The notes beneath the pieces were generated by a model, which was not told where the DNA came from, made no database searches, and saw only the letters and a program-made list of their open reading frames with translations. The position numbers and the translations under genes were made by a program. Below, one piece after another: positions 14,501 through 24,592 of a stretch of 64,000 bases of DNA. Position 1 is the first letter of the stretch; every line of letters begins with the position of its first letter. The stretch is taken from positions 248,001-312,000 of the forward strand of contig CANTAL010000207.1 of NCBI GenBank assembly GCA_947650365.1. Direction: 5' to 3'. This DNA comes from Chamaelirium japonicum (Eukaryota; Streptophyta; Magnoliopsida; Liliales; Melanthiaceae).

Positions 14501-14694
14501 GGAGATTCTCGATCATGAGGGTAGTGTTCCCAGTGGCCGCTCCTCCACTATCAGCCTTCTCTCTGAACTCGAAGCCTTCGGCGGGGAGCCGGAGCGGATT
14601 CCTTTTGTATCTCGAAAATGACTTCTTTCGAAGGAGCTTGCAGATTCACCATCTCGGTCTGGCTATTTGTTGTTGAGTTTTCCAGGGACCATCA
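11508..14694 (-). repeat. 3' LTR with internally duplicated U3
   Basis: Homologous to the 5' LTR at 26253-28111 but 1.3 kb longer, because one segment is present twice (11701-13081 and 13082-14466). On the minus strand it starts TGATGGTCCCTGG and ends ..ATCCCCCAATA, where the other LTR ends in ..AAACA. It is rich in GC-type subrepeats (GGGCGGGCTGTGAGCACCAG, GCGACCTCTA, GAGCTGGTCGCATG). Its open frames lie in LTR sequence and are not taken as genes. Confidence 0.88.
11701..14466 (-). repeat. 1.38-kb tandem duplication inside the 3' LTR
   Basis: ACCTTTATAGACTCTTGCA occurs at 11701 and again at 13082. Sequence from each copy runs in parallel to GTGCTCATCGAGCACC at about 13083 and 14468, with only scattered substitutions. 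The junction has the shared triplet ACC. The duplicated block includes the LTR TATA box, so this LTR carries two. Confidence 0.88.
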
Positions 14695-14712
14695 TTACCC
14701 CCTCCTGAGGGA
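14695..14712 (-). other. Polypurine tract next to the 3' LTR
   Basis: The minus strand reads CAGGAGGGGGTAA immediately before the LTR start TGATGG. A purine-rich run here is the expected plus-strand primer site for the element's replication. Confidence 0.7.
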
Positions 14713-14876
14713 GTGGCTAAGCTATTGTGCCGCTCGCTCAGGAGTCTAGCAAGGTTTTCCCACTTTAGATCATGCTTTAGCAAGGCCTCCTTTACTTCCA
14801 GTTGATAACTTCTTCTCCTTATGCGGGGTGGCGTCCAGACGTGATGTGGAGTGCCGGATTCGTGTGTATGACAATC

Positions 14877-16045
14877 TAACTTCCGCTACTACAAGCGCTG
14901 GGCGGGCGTGAGCACCAGCCGAGGTGTGACCTCCGTGTGTGAGCTAGTCGCATGCGGCTGGGGTAAGCTCCGGACGGGCTGTTGGCACCTGCCACAGGCG
15001 TCCTTGCGTAGAGAACTTTGACTCGCAGTACCTCAAGAATGAGGTCTTGAGGGAGATGCTGCTCTGTCCAAGGGAAGCAGCTATCCGCTACTGCAAGCGC
15101 CGGGCGGGCTGTGAGCACCAGCCACGGTGCAACCTCCCTCACGTGCGAGCTAGTCGCATGTGGTCGGGGTTAGCTTCGAGCGGGCTGTTGGCACCAGCCA
15201 CAGGCGGTCTTGCATTGAGAGCTTAGACTCACAGTACCTCAAGAATGAGGTCTTGAGGGAGATGCTACTCTATCCAAGGGATGCAGCTATCCGCTACTAC
15301 GAGCGCCGGGCAGGCTGTGAGCACCAGCCGCGGTGCGACCTCCTCCGCGTGTGAGCTAGTTGCATGCGGTCGGGATCAGCTCCGGGCGGGCTGTTGCACT
15401 ATCCACATGCGTCCTCGCGTAGAGAGCTTTGACTCGCAGTACCTTATAAATGAGGTCTCGAGGGAGATGCTGCTCTGTCCAAGGGATGCAACTATCCGCT
15501 ACTGCGAGTGCCGGGCAAACTGTGAGCACCAACCGCGGTGCGACCTCCTCCGCGTGTGAACTAATCGCATGTGGTTGGGATCAGCTCCGGGCGGGCTATT
15601 GCACCAGCCACAGGCATCCTCGCATAGAGAGCTTTGACTCACAGTACCTCATAAATGAGGTATCGAGGGAGATGCTACTCTGTCCAAGGGACGCAGCTAT
15701 CCGCTACTGCGAGTGCTGGGCGGGCTGTGAGCACTAGCCACGGTGCGACCTCCTCCGCGTGTGAGCTAGTCATATGCGATCGGGATCAGCTCTGGGCAGG
15801 CTGTTGCACCAGTGACAAGCGTCCTCGTGTAGAGAGCTTTGACTCGCAGTACCACATAAATGAGGTCGAGAGAGAGATGTTGCTCTGTCCAAGGGACACA
15901 GTTATCCGCTACTGCGAGTGTCGGGAGGGCCATGAGCACTAGCCGCGATGCGACCTCCTCCACGTGCGAGCTAGTTGCATGCGGTCGGGATCAACTCTGG
16001 GTGGGCTTTTGCACTAGCCACAGGCGTCCTCGCGTAGAGAGCTTA
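14877..16045. repeat. 205-bp minisatellite, about 5.7 units
   Basis: The word GACTCGCAGTACCTCA (with substitutions) recurs at 15020, 15226, 15431, 15636 and 15841, spacings of 205-206 bp. Each unit holds GAGGGAGATGCTGCTCTGTC, CCGGGCGGGCTGTGAGCACC and GTGCGAGCTAGTCGCATGCG. The last two words also occur repeatedly in the LTRs, so the array appears derived from LTR subrepeats. Overlapping frames on both strands follow from the period and are not treated as genes. Confidence 0.9.
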
Positions 16046-16435
16046 TCTCTGATCTTTTCGTGGGCCAGATGGTCGCCATTCTTGGAGGAGCCGTGAAGAT
16101 TCATGTATCCTCGCGTAACTTCGCATTAATGAGGCATGGGGAGAGACGTGGGATCAAAAACCGATGTACTCAGCTTTATGTCTCATCGTTGGGCAGTATG
16201 AAAGGATTGCGTACGGCGCCGCACCGCGTGGCCCATGTCGATTGGTCAAGGACTGATTGAGTATCGGCCAGGGGGGATGTCGCTGGCGTGGCTGTCGTCA
16301 ACGCCCGGGGGGGGGCATGCGTAGGGACACGTGCCAGCCCCTGACTGGGAGAGGTGTGAATGTCATTTCGGTTGTCACTGCGCCGCCTCGTGTACCGAGC
16401 TGTGCTTTAAATGCCCATGGTTTCGCACGCCCCTG

Positions 16436-16450
16436 GGACTCTATAAATAG
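16436..16450 (+). promoter_or_regulatory. TATA box for the antisense gene
   Basis: CTATAAATAGG lies at about 16440, 85-95 bp upstream of the first plausible start codons (16533, 16545) of the plus-strand gene. It is opposite in direction to the retrotransposon's own transcript. Confidence 0.65.
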
Positions 16451-16532
16451 GGGGGTGAGGAACTTCGATCACCTTTTGCGAAGAAGCTCTCCTGTTTGTG
16501 CTCCCCTTTTGCTTTTCGAGCTCGCCTTCCCA

Positions 16533-17396
16533 ATGCACTTTCCAATGGCATCCTCCTCCGCACCTGCCCCAATGGTGGCGGCCTACCAGGAGGAGCCACT
16601 TGCTGCGGTGCCGATCTCGGTGCTTCCCCCAGGGGGCCAAGAGGAAAGGGCCCCCTTGAACGAGCCCGCCGTAGTCTGGTTCAAAGACTGCGGTAGTGAG
16701 CCGGTACCAGCGAGCCTGCGCATGGCCGCTGACATCCCTCCGGAACTCCCGATTGTGCCCATGCCACGCTCGGGGAGATCGTCCACCTGGACTATTGTCT
16801 CGGTAAGCCTGCTATGGTCCGGGCTTAGATTTCCTCTGAGCCACGTAGCTGGTGAGTTGCTGGAGCTAGCGGGCCTGTGCCCCGCCCAACTCACGGGCAA
16901 CTCGTGGGGGGTCCTCTACGTACAGCGAGGTAGAGGAAATGGCTTTTATCTCACGGGCAACTCGTGGGGGGTCCTGAACGTGAGGATTCTGCTCTCCTAT
17001 CTCCTGAAGAAATGGCTCCTCAAGGCGGGCCCTACTTACAGCGAGGTTGGCTGCGGAGTCTTCTATCTCACCGGGCGCCCTGGCGAGGTGCTGCCGTTCT
17101 CCTCTGTTGAGAACAAGGATAGGTACTGGAAAGAGTACCCATTTGTGGTCAACGGTGAGTGGCGAGGCCAATGCGCGGGTGTCCCAAGCCATCCGGGCAG
17201 GCTGCCTGTTGCCGCCTTCAAGGAGATCAGCCTCTACCGGGCGGGCTCAAAGAAATGCATTGGGGAGGCGAGGGAGAAATCCCTTGACGCGGTGATCTTG
17301 GACTTCCTCGGAGGGCGGACTCCCGAGAAGGTCGTCGCTCCTGACTTTGCCTTCCAACTGAAGGATTCGAAGACCAGAGCCATTGCCATCAAGTAA
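16533..17396 (+). CDS. Antisense extra protein of Tat element, N-terminal part (gypsy-type transposon domain)
   Basis: An open frame of about 288 codons from ATG 16533 (or 16545, MASSSAPAP) runs opposite to gag-pol. After a Pro/Ala-rich N-terminus it has SLLWSGLRFPLSHVAGELL, AQLTGNSWGVLYV, a repeat of LTGNSWGVL, LLSYLLKKW, then WKEYPFVVNGEW. This order is characteristic of the plant family annotated as putative gypsy-type transposon (Pfam Transposase_28-like), found as an additional, often antisense, gene in Tat elements. The duplicated LTGNSWGVL stretch (about 63 bp) is a local duplication. The longer in-frame upstream ATG at 16257 precedes the TATA box and is not used. Its biochemical function is unknown. 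It ends at TAA 17396 although related sequence continues beyond. Confidence 0.65.
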   Translation: MHFPMASSSAPAPMVAAYQEEPLAAVPISVLPPGGQEERAPLNEPAVVWFKDCGSEPVPASLRMAADIPPELPIVPMPRSGRSSTWTIVSVSLLWSGLRFPLSHVAGELLELAGLCPAQLTGNSWGVLYVQRGRGNGFYLTGNSWGVLNVRILLSYLLKKWLLKAGPTYSEVGCGVFYLTGRPGEVLPFSSVENKDRYWKEYPFVVNGEWRGQCAGVPSHPGRLPVAAFKEISLYRAGSKKCIGEAREKSLDAVILDFLGGRTPEKVVAPDFAFQLKDSKTRAIAIK

Positions 17397-19309
17397 AAAG
17401 TGGCACGAAAGTAGGTCATCGTCTCTTGCCAGGCCAGAGTGGGCTAGGAGGCCCAGGGCGCAAGTTCATCCAGAGTCGGCCCTTCGGGAAGGAAGAGCAA
17501 GAAGCGGGCCTCCCCGAATCAAGTTGCCGATGCCGATACTCTTGAGAGGCGCGGCGAGGATGTGAACGCTCCGCCCCCTCCTGCCAGCGTCGCACCCACA
17601 TGTCAGCCCCGTGCTCCCTCTACTAGTCCCATAACTTCCTCCACAGCGGGCTCCACCCCGGGGGCTGTCGTGCGGCATCGAAAGATCATCATGGTCGAGC
17701 CTGAGGACCCACGTGTCGAGCTCCTGCTTGGCATTGCGGAAGTGGAATACCCTATGGCCGAAGTTCTGATGCGTGAGTATCTAGACGATCTCTCTGAACC
17801 CCTTTTTGTTGCAGTGATGACTCCGGAGATGGAGAAGGGCTTCACCAAGAAGAAGAAAGCTCGGAAACCCTCTCTCCATCCAAAGGGGGAGGACGATACT
17901 ATTTGCCTTGCTCGAGAGGCTTACGAGCGGGCACTGGCGGAGCGGAAGAAAGCCGCTCTGTAGGAAGCGGGCTTAGGGTCGGACTCTGACCTTAGCTCGG
18001 AGGAAGAGGAAGCTCCACCGGATCCCACCGCGGAGCCCGCTCCGGATTTGGTTGCACCACCCTCGCCCTTCGAGGGGTCAGCACCCGGGGGCGTATCGAC
18101 CACCTCGCGTCCGAGATCACTAACCCCGCCCGGCGCGATCGCTCCAGAGGTCGCCAACCCCCATAGGGTTTCGGGAGAAGCGGCCTCTATCGCCGCTCCC
18201 GAGCCCGCTCTGGTCACGCTGCCTTTGCCCTTCGAGGGGCCTGATCCCGCGGGGATGTCAATCCCCTTGCTCCCAAAGTCCCCGGCCTTGCCCGACGCGG
18301 GGACTCAAAAGATTGCCGGTCTCTCCGGGGACTTGGGGGGGGGGGGGGGGGGGGGGGGGGCTAACCTATAAGGCTCCCACCTTGGGGCCGATCGGGTTGG
18401 AGTCTTCGAGCTCAGGCTTTGAGACTTCAAGCTCAGACCTGCCCTAGGGCGGGAAAGCAGAAGGGCCCCAACCACGCGGCGGGCAAGGGTCCTCGCAAGC
18501 TACCCTGGACCCGACGATGGCGGAGCCCGTTGCTCTCGCAGTTCCGGTTCCTCCCGCCACGGGCTTCGATGCACCCAAAGCCTCAGGGGTCCCTCCCTTT
18601 GAGGGCGAGGCGAAGAGGGCTCCTCACTTCCTCCGAGAGCTCCTGGGTCGCAACATCTTCACCAAGTCCCCCTACGTGGCGATCTTCGACAGGCTTGCGG
18701 AGGTAATGACTTGGCCTCTTTCTCCTTGTTCTATCTCTCGACTCACTGCTACTTCTACAGGTGGAAAGGGTAAGCCGAGCTCTAGCTGATGAGGTCACCG
18801 CCATCGGGGGGAGTATGGTTGCGCTCTATGACGACACTCTCCTGGGTGCTGAACGGTAGATCGATGAGCACATTCTCCACCTCCGCCGAGCGGATCGGTT
18901 GGACGAGCTCGGCGTCGAAGTGGGCCAACTACGCCAGCAAGTCGCCACCCTGAGCGCCGAGGTGGACCAACTGCATCAGTGGGCAACCACCCCTGGCCTC
19001 AGAGCATGCTTTTAGCGAGGAGGCTCGCTCAATCTCTGCTGCCGAGCTGCAAGAGGCTCTGAAGGCGAAGAAGGCGGCATACGCGGAAGTCGCCCAGCTT
19101 CGGAGCGAAGCGATCTCCACGAGGGATGAGATCGCTGTGATGACGGAGAAATACCTCAGCGACCTGCGAGCCCAGCAGAGTCGTCTCCAGGCACAGCTTG
19201 ACAACCTTCTCCAAAAAGGCGCGCTGGAAGCCGTGGAGTGGTACAAGTCTGAGAGATCGAGGAAGAGGTGCCACAGAGACGACAGCGGGGTAGACACTAG
19301 TAAGCTCTA
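17397..19309 (+). pseudogene. Continuation of antisense gene: Pro-rich linker and coiled coil, disrupted
   Basis: Beyond 17396 the plus strand continues in shifting frames. There is a Pro/Ala/Ser-rich linker (17400-18480) and a segment ending LRELLGRNIFTKSPYVAIFDR then LAE (18517-18702). A GTAATG..CTACAG intron (about 18703-18761) follows; splicing joins LAE to VERVSRALADEVTAI. The region then becomes a heptad-rich coiled coil (LRQQVATLSAEVDQLHQW; after a frameshift near 18985, ELQEALKAKKAAYAEVAQLR and LQAQLDNLLQKGALEAVEWY) and stops at 19309. A stop at about 18857 and the frameshift break it. A 26-bp G run at 18335-18360 also interrupts the linker. Domain layout fits the extra genes of Tat elements; function is unknown. 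Confidence 0.65.
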
Positions 19310-20160
19310 AGTCTGCCTGTCTCTCGATGTAATCTCGGCTCAATGTAATCGCCTTTTGATGAATGAAGTAATTTTCCTTAGCTCGTCTGTTCTTGTTATG
19401 CTTTTCTTTTGTTAATGAGCTCGCTTCTGAGGCTGTTCACAGCAATCTCGAGGGTCGTACCCCAGGTGAGGCAGCTAATTCGCTTTAAGAAAGCTCCGAT
19501 CTAAAAAAAATGCATGTGAAAAACACGATATGCATGATGAAAACCCGATATGATCTCTGAGCTCGGAAAAACATAAAAACCTTAAATCAAAATAACTCGA
19601 AAACTTCCTTTGCTCAAGAGATTCAAATCTTTTTTTTATTTTTAAATAAAGCTAAAGTGCTAGTTGCCCCCTGCCTGGTTAACTCCCCCCGTAAATCCTG
19701 GTTACTGGACATGCCCTTAGCTAGACCTGGCGACCTCACTCTCGTTCGTGATGTCGCCAAGTCCGCGCTTCGAGGGGTTACCAAGGGATGTTCAGGTCGC
19801 CTAAAAAGGTGGTAGCCCATTCAGGTTCCCCTACATCGCCCCGGGGTACCTCCGATCATGGAATGTGAACACCCCGGTCTTGCTTAAAGTCCCCTAGACT
19901 GTGGACTACCCCGGTGATCTCAAGGTCGTTTGAGACGGCCACTGAGAACCCCGGTCTTGCTTTAAGTCCGCGCAACGGCGGACTGTACTTTAATGGTGTT
20001 GCGTGCAAGCTTGATTGTATGCGAGCTATTCCTCAATTGCTTTTCTTCTGGGCTTACGTCTATCATCGAGCATACTAAGAAACAAATCCATCTCGAACTC
20101 CATCTATTATTCCCAAAACATTTACAAGAGGTCGCCCAAGCGCTATGCATAATACTTTCG
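19310..20160. other. Spacer between convergent antisense gene and integrase
   Basis: The antisense gene ends at 19309 on plus and pol ends near 20160 on minus. The spacer has GCTCGCTTCTGAGG and GGTCGCCTA-type words but no supported gene. Confidence 0.5.
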
Positions 20161-20169
20161 GAGATGAAG

Positions 20170-21373
20170 GGCATTCCATGGTCGCTCCAGGAGGTCGCCG
20201 TCCTCGGTCATCAACCGGTAGGCCCCGGATCCTCGTGCTTCGTGCACTATGTAGGGGCCTTCCCAGTTCACCGTGAGCTTTCCAGCATTAGGCTCTTGCG
20301 TGTTAGCGAAGACCTTTTCGCATTACTAGATCACTAGGTTTGAACGCCCGATGACGAACTCTCTTATTGTAGGTGCACTTCATTTCTTGCCTGTGTCCAG
20401 CGAGGTGTAAGTTGGCGCGTTCCCTCTGCTCTTCAAGCTGATCGAGAGAACCGACGAGCAGGTCATCGTTATTGACCTCGCCCGTAGCGAGCCTTCGCTC
20501 CGTTGGCAGCTTGGCTTCTATGGGTAACATGGCCTCGTATCTGTAGGCAAGGCTGAAAGGTGTTTCGTTTGTTGAGCGACGTGAAGTGGTACAATAAGCC
20601 CACAGCACCCCATTGAGCTCTTTCTCCCACAGGTCCTTCTTCCCTTCCAGCCTTTTCTTGAGGTTGTCCAAGATTACTCGGTTCGTAGCCTCGACTTTCC
20701 TGTTGCTCTAGGGGTACCTTGGAGAGGAGAATCTTAGGTCGACTCCATATTCGGCGCAAAAGTTCTTGACTAAGCGATTGTCGAATTGTCGACCATTGTC
20801 GGTGATGAGTACCCGGGGTAGGCCGAACCTGCAAAAAATATTCTTCCAAAGGAAGTCCTTCACTTGCTTCTCACTGATCTTGGCTAGCGGGATCGCTTTC
20901 CACCCACTTGGTGAAGTAGTCCATAGCTACCAAGATAAACTTTCTTTGCCGTATCGACATGGGGAATGGTCCCACTATGTCGAGGCCCCACTGTTGGAAA
21001 GGTCAGGGGCTTATCAATGGGTGCAGCTCTTCTGCGGGCATATGGTTGACTGTGGCGTGTTTCTGGCACTGGATGCACCCTTGGGCGATCTTTATGGCAT
21101 CTTGCACGAGGGTGGGCCACCAGTACCCATTCTCCTCACCTTTCCAATGAGAGACCGCCCACCAGTATGATTGCCTATCTCGCCGGAGAAGATGCAACCT
21201 AGCACCTCTTCTGCTTCTGGGGGCTCCATGCATCTGAGATTGGGCCTGCCGAAGGACTTTCGAAAGAGGCGGTCCCAGCGAATGAGATAGCGGCCGACAT
21301 GACTCTTCACTCGTCGGGCTTCCTCTCTATCCTCGGGGACCTCGCCTTTCTGAAGGTAGCGGATAATGGGCAC
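20170..21373 (-). pseudogene. Integrase of the Tat element
   Basis: The minus strand shows, in broken frames, the zinc-binding domain (GEIGNHTGG, then YWWPTLVQDAIKIAQGCIQC with the CxxC pair). The catalytic core follows with WGLDIVGPFP (first Asp) and YFTKW, LITDNGRQFDN (second Asp) and SNRKVEATNR (catalytic Glu), then the C-terminal part WEKELNGVLWAYCTTSRRST, ETPFSLAYRYEAMLP and TYNKRVRHRAF. The integrase inserts element DNA into the genome. Stops (for example after LHPLISP and before SNRKVEA) and frameshifts make this copy inactive. Confidence 0.9.
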
Positions 21374-21611
21374 GGTCCAACTAGGGGGCAGTCTCTCAGA
21401 TGAGGTTTGATTTACTGCATTCTTGGATCTAGGGGCGGCCTTGTACTTCGATTATTATTTGCCGAGCTTCGGAACTTTCTAACAGGGAGACTGCATTAGC
21501 CAAAGCGTCAGCCCGTTTATTTCCGGATCGAGGAATTTGCTCAAACGAGATTCTTTTGAACTTTGTGACATTGCCCTTCACCAAGTCCGTGTAGCTTGCC
21601 ATTCGTGTGTC
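21374..21611 (-). pseudogene. Linker between second RNase H and integrase
   Basis: Weakly conserved pol sequence, including RSGNKRADALANAVSLL at about 21480-21535, which is the C-terminal end of the second RNase H domain separated from its core by a stop at about 21612. Confidence 0.6.
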
Positions 21612-22115
21612 TCATGAGGCATAGTCACCGTTGACTTGGCAAACAATCAATTGGAAATCACTGAAGACTTTTATCTTTCTAGCGCCCACCTCTTCGGCGA
21701 GCTCTAAACCCGCTAAGAGCGCCTCATATTTTGCTTCATTGTTGGTGGCGGCAAAATCAAGCCGAATAGATTTCTCAAGAATTACCTCTTTGGCGATCAG
21801 TGTGACCCCGATTCCTGACCCAGAGGCGTTGGATGATCCATCGACGAAAAGCTCCCAATCTTTCATAGATGTTTGCTTGACCTGGGAGGACTCCCATGGC
21901 TCACCCAGAAACCTCGCCTTACCAGGGTGTGCCTCAGTTGGCTCATCCTCCTGAGTCGGGATTGGTTCTTCCAATAAAAAATCCGCCAAAAAATCAATAA
22001 GAGCTTGCCCCTTCATTGCAGTTCGTGGAACGTACTCTAGTCCGTAAATGGCGAGCTCAGCAGACCAGCGGTAAAGCCTTCCAGCAACCGAAGGCTTTGA
22101 GAGCGCGCTCTTCAA
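21612..22115 (-). pseudogene. Second (acquired-type) RNase H of the Tat element
   Basis: The frame contains KGQALIDFLADFLLEE, then WELFVDGSSNASGSGIGV (Asp), TNNEAKYEALLAGLELAEE (Glu) and KIKVFSDFQLIVCQVNG (Asp). This is an archaeal/plant-type RNase H placed after the degenerate gypsy RNase H. A dual RNase H is known as a mark of the Tat lineage. It would remove RNA from the RNA-DNA hybrid during replication. The conserved final Asp lies beyond a stop codon. Confidence 0.88.
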
Positions 22116-22390
22116 TGGTGCTCTGTAATGACTTTGATGGGATGCGCCGAGAAGTATGGATGAAGCTTCCTCGCGGTGAGGACCAAGGCCAAAGTGACCT
22201 TCTCGATTGGTCGATACCGGAGCTCAGTGGGGAGCATCGTGTGACTCACGAAGTATACAAGCCTTTTTACCTTCGCTTCTTCCCTCACAAGGACCGCGCT
22301 TACCGCATTCTTGGTGACGGAGAGATAGACGCCGAGCTCATCTCCCACCTTGGGAGCAACCAAAACGGGGGGGCTAGCTAGATAATCCTT
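22112..22390 (-). pseudogene. First (degenerate) gypsy RNase H
   Basis: Frame with LGVYLSVTKNAVSAVLVRE, KRLVYFVSHTMLPTELRYR and PIEKVTLALVLTARKLHPYF, the usual segment joining gypsy RT to RNase H. In Tat elements this domain has lost catalytic residues and acts as a connection; here too the acidic residues are not seen in place. Confidence 0.85.
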
Positions 22391-23572
22391 GACTTTCTTG
22401 AACGCGAGCTCGCACTTCTCATCCCAGCGAACGTCGGCTCCCTTGCAGAGTAGCTCGAAAAAAGGTCAGCAACTGTTGAAAGATTTTGAGATGAAGTGAT
22501 TTAACGCTGCAATTCTCCTGCTTAGCCTTTGAACTTTCTATCGCGTCCTTAGCGATGACATCTTGATGAGTGCCCTGATTTGTTCAGGATCAGCCTCGAT
22601 CCCGCGATAGGTGACCAGGTATCCCAAGAACTTTCCAGATGTCACTTCGAATGCGCACTTCGCCGGGTTCAACCTCATTTGGTATTTCCTCAAGACATCA
22701 AAGATTTCTATGAGGTCGGCAACATGCCCCTCTCACTCTTGGCTCTTCACCAAGAGGTCGTCTATATAAACCTTGATATTTTTGTCGATCTAATCTTTAA
22801 ACATGTGGGTGACTATCCTTTGGTAGGTCGCTCTGGCATTTTTGAGCCCAAAGGGCATCACCTGGTAGCAATAGAGCTTCTGGTACCCCGTTCCAGAGTA
22901 GAAAGCGATCTTCTCTTGGTCGTCGGCGTAGAGAGGTATCTGATTGTATCTGGAATATTCGTCCATGAAGGAGAGAGCCCGAAACCCAATGACAACATCA
23001 ACTAGAGCTCCAATTTGGGGAAGTGGAAATCTATTCTTCGAGCATGCTTTATTGAGGTCGGAGAAATCTACGCACACCCGGACAACTCCGCTCTTCTTTG
23101 GCACCGCCACGATGTTAGAGATCCACTCAGGGAAGTGCGCCTCTCGGATGAAACCCGCCCGTTCTGGCTTCTCTACCTCCACCGCAACTGCAGCGACCTT
23201 CGTGGCAGGGATATGTCAGACTTTCTGCTTGACTAGAGGGAAGTCGCGCGATGTATGTAGACGGTGGTAGGCGATCTCTGGGTCGATCCGTGGCATGTCG
23301 TCAAAGCTCCATGCGAACACATCGCGGTAATCTTTGAGAAGTTCTAACAAGGAGGAGACCTCCATTTTGGTCAATGACGTCCCAAGGTAGATAACCCTCA
23401 GAATCTCATCATCTCCGATATCGATCTCTTGGAGAGGCTCTGCAACAGGGGACTTCCCTAACACAACATCTACTGGGCGACCTTCCGTGCCATGCTCTTG
23501 GCTAACGCTGCTTCCACCCGGGAAACCTACTCGCAGGGGTGAAGTGGGTGTCTCACAAGATTGGGGAGTCAC
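22391..23572 (-). pseudogene. Reverse transcriptase of the Tat element
   Basis: Reads DVFAWSFDDMPRIDPEIAYH, KPERAGFIREAHFPEWISN, VAVPKKSGVVRVCVDFSDLN, PLPQIGALVDVV, FMDEYSRYNQIPL, VMPFGLKNARATYQR, then KVYIDDLLVKS with the catalytic YIDD, and PAKCAFEVTSGKFLGYLV. This is the complete fingers-palm order of a gypsy RT. Stops after LVKQKV, after MFKD and within the thumb inactivate it. Confidence 0.92.
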
Positions 23573-23614
23573 TATTGGATTGTCCGGAAGCTCGCACGGA
23601 GTGGCTGTTAACTG

Positions 23615-24110
23615 CTAGGAGGGTGCCGGCCTCTTGGCCTCGGAGGTGGTGAGGAGGTGGACGTCCTGCTCGCATCTGGTAGCAGTGACCTGATCGCCTC
23701 GGATGACCATAACCCCCGTTGGAGTAGGGAATTTGAGGGCCTGATAATTGGGCGTGGACACCTCATTCATTTGCCTCAGCCAAGGTCGCCCAAGGATGGC
23801 ATTGAATGCGGACTGCCCATCGACCACAGCAAAGCGGGCTTGATGAACCTTAGGGCCCGCCATCACAGTCAAGGTGATCTCCCCAACCACTTTGGCGACC
23901 TCGCCCGTAAAGCCGCTAAGGGAGCCCGTCGATGGAGACAAATCAACTTGTCACAATCTCATTCGTTGGAAAGCCGACAAGAAGAGGATATCCACGGCAC
24001 TCCCAGAATCTACCAAGATATGTCGTACTTCTATATTGGCCATCATGAGGCATATGACGAAAGGGTCGTTATGCGGGGTAACGACCCCGACCATATCATC
24101 CTTTGAAACC
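23615..24110 (-). pseudogene. Aspartic protease of the Tat element
   Basis: On the minus strand the stretch RHILVDSGSAVDILF (about 24010-23965) has the DSG active site. LSGFTGEVAKVVGEITL and FNAILGRPWLRQM, the conserved flap/C-terminal part of retroviral-type proteases, follow it. The protease would cut the Gag-Pol precursor. A stop separates the active-site segment from the C-terminal part. Confidence 0.85.
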
Positions 24111-24592
24111 ATAGGAAGTCGCGAGCTTCCAGTCTTGGCGTTTGAAGCAAAGTAGGGATTAGAGAGATAGAGTGCACCTTTTGTGTCCGCTCCACCTCAC
24201 TCACTTGCTGCCAGACTTTGTTGCTGGAATGCTCTCCCGGTGATGGTGTGGCAGATCGTGGGTCCACCTGGGGGAGATGGCGGTAGAGCGGGCTCTGCAG
24301 GTCCTGGCCGAACTTCTATTCGAGGGACTCATACGGGAACCACCTTGAATCGCCTCGGTGGCGAGATGAATTGGTCCAAATTACGCGAAGCAACAAGGTC
24401 CTCTAAATGGTTCTTGAGAGCTCGGCACCGATTGGTATGGTGCTTGACACCTCTGTGGAACGCACACCTCCGGGTGTTGTCGGTGGATCCGGGCTCACCT
24501 TGCTGAAGAGGCAGGAGGTACTGGACGAAAGACTCATTTCGAACTTGGTGCAGTATCTACCCAGGAGAGAGGGTCATTACTGTAAAATCTCA
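24111..24592 (-). pseudogene. Gag C-terminus and gag-pro linker, disrupted
   Basis: The minus strand is interrupted by several stops. Short stretches such as FSKVSPDPPTTPGG and WTNSSRHRGDSRW fit the poorly conserved C-terminal part of Tat Gag; no intact zinc knuckle can be read. Confidence 0.5.

Noticed and set aside
12053-14676. Open frames of 60-190 codons on both strands in the 3' LTR
   Set aside because: They lie in LTR subrepeats, recur in each duplicated copy and in the other LTR, and have no known domain.
15160-16096. Tandem overlapping frames with Cys and Arg repeats
   Set aside because: They follow the 205-bp minisatellite period; codon content is a by-product of the repeat.
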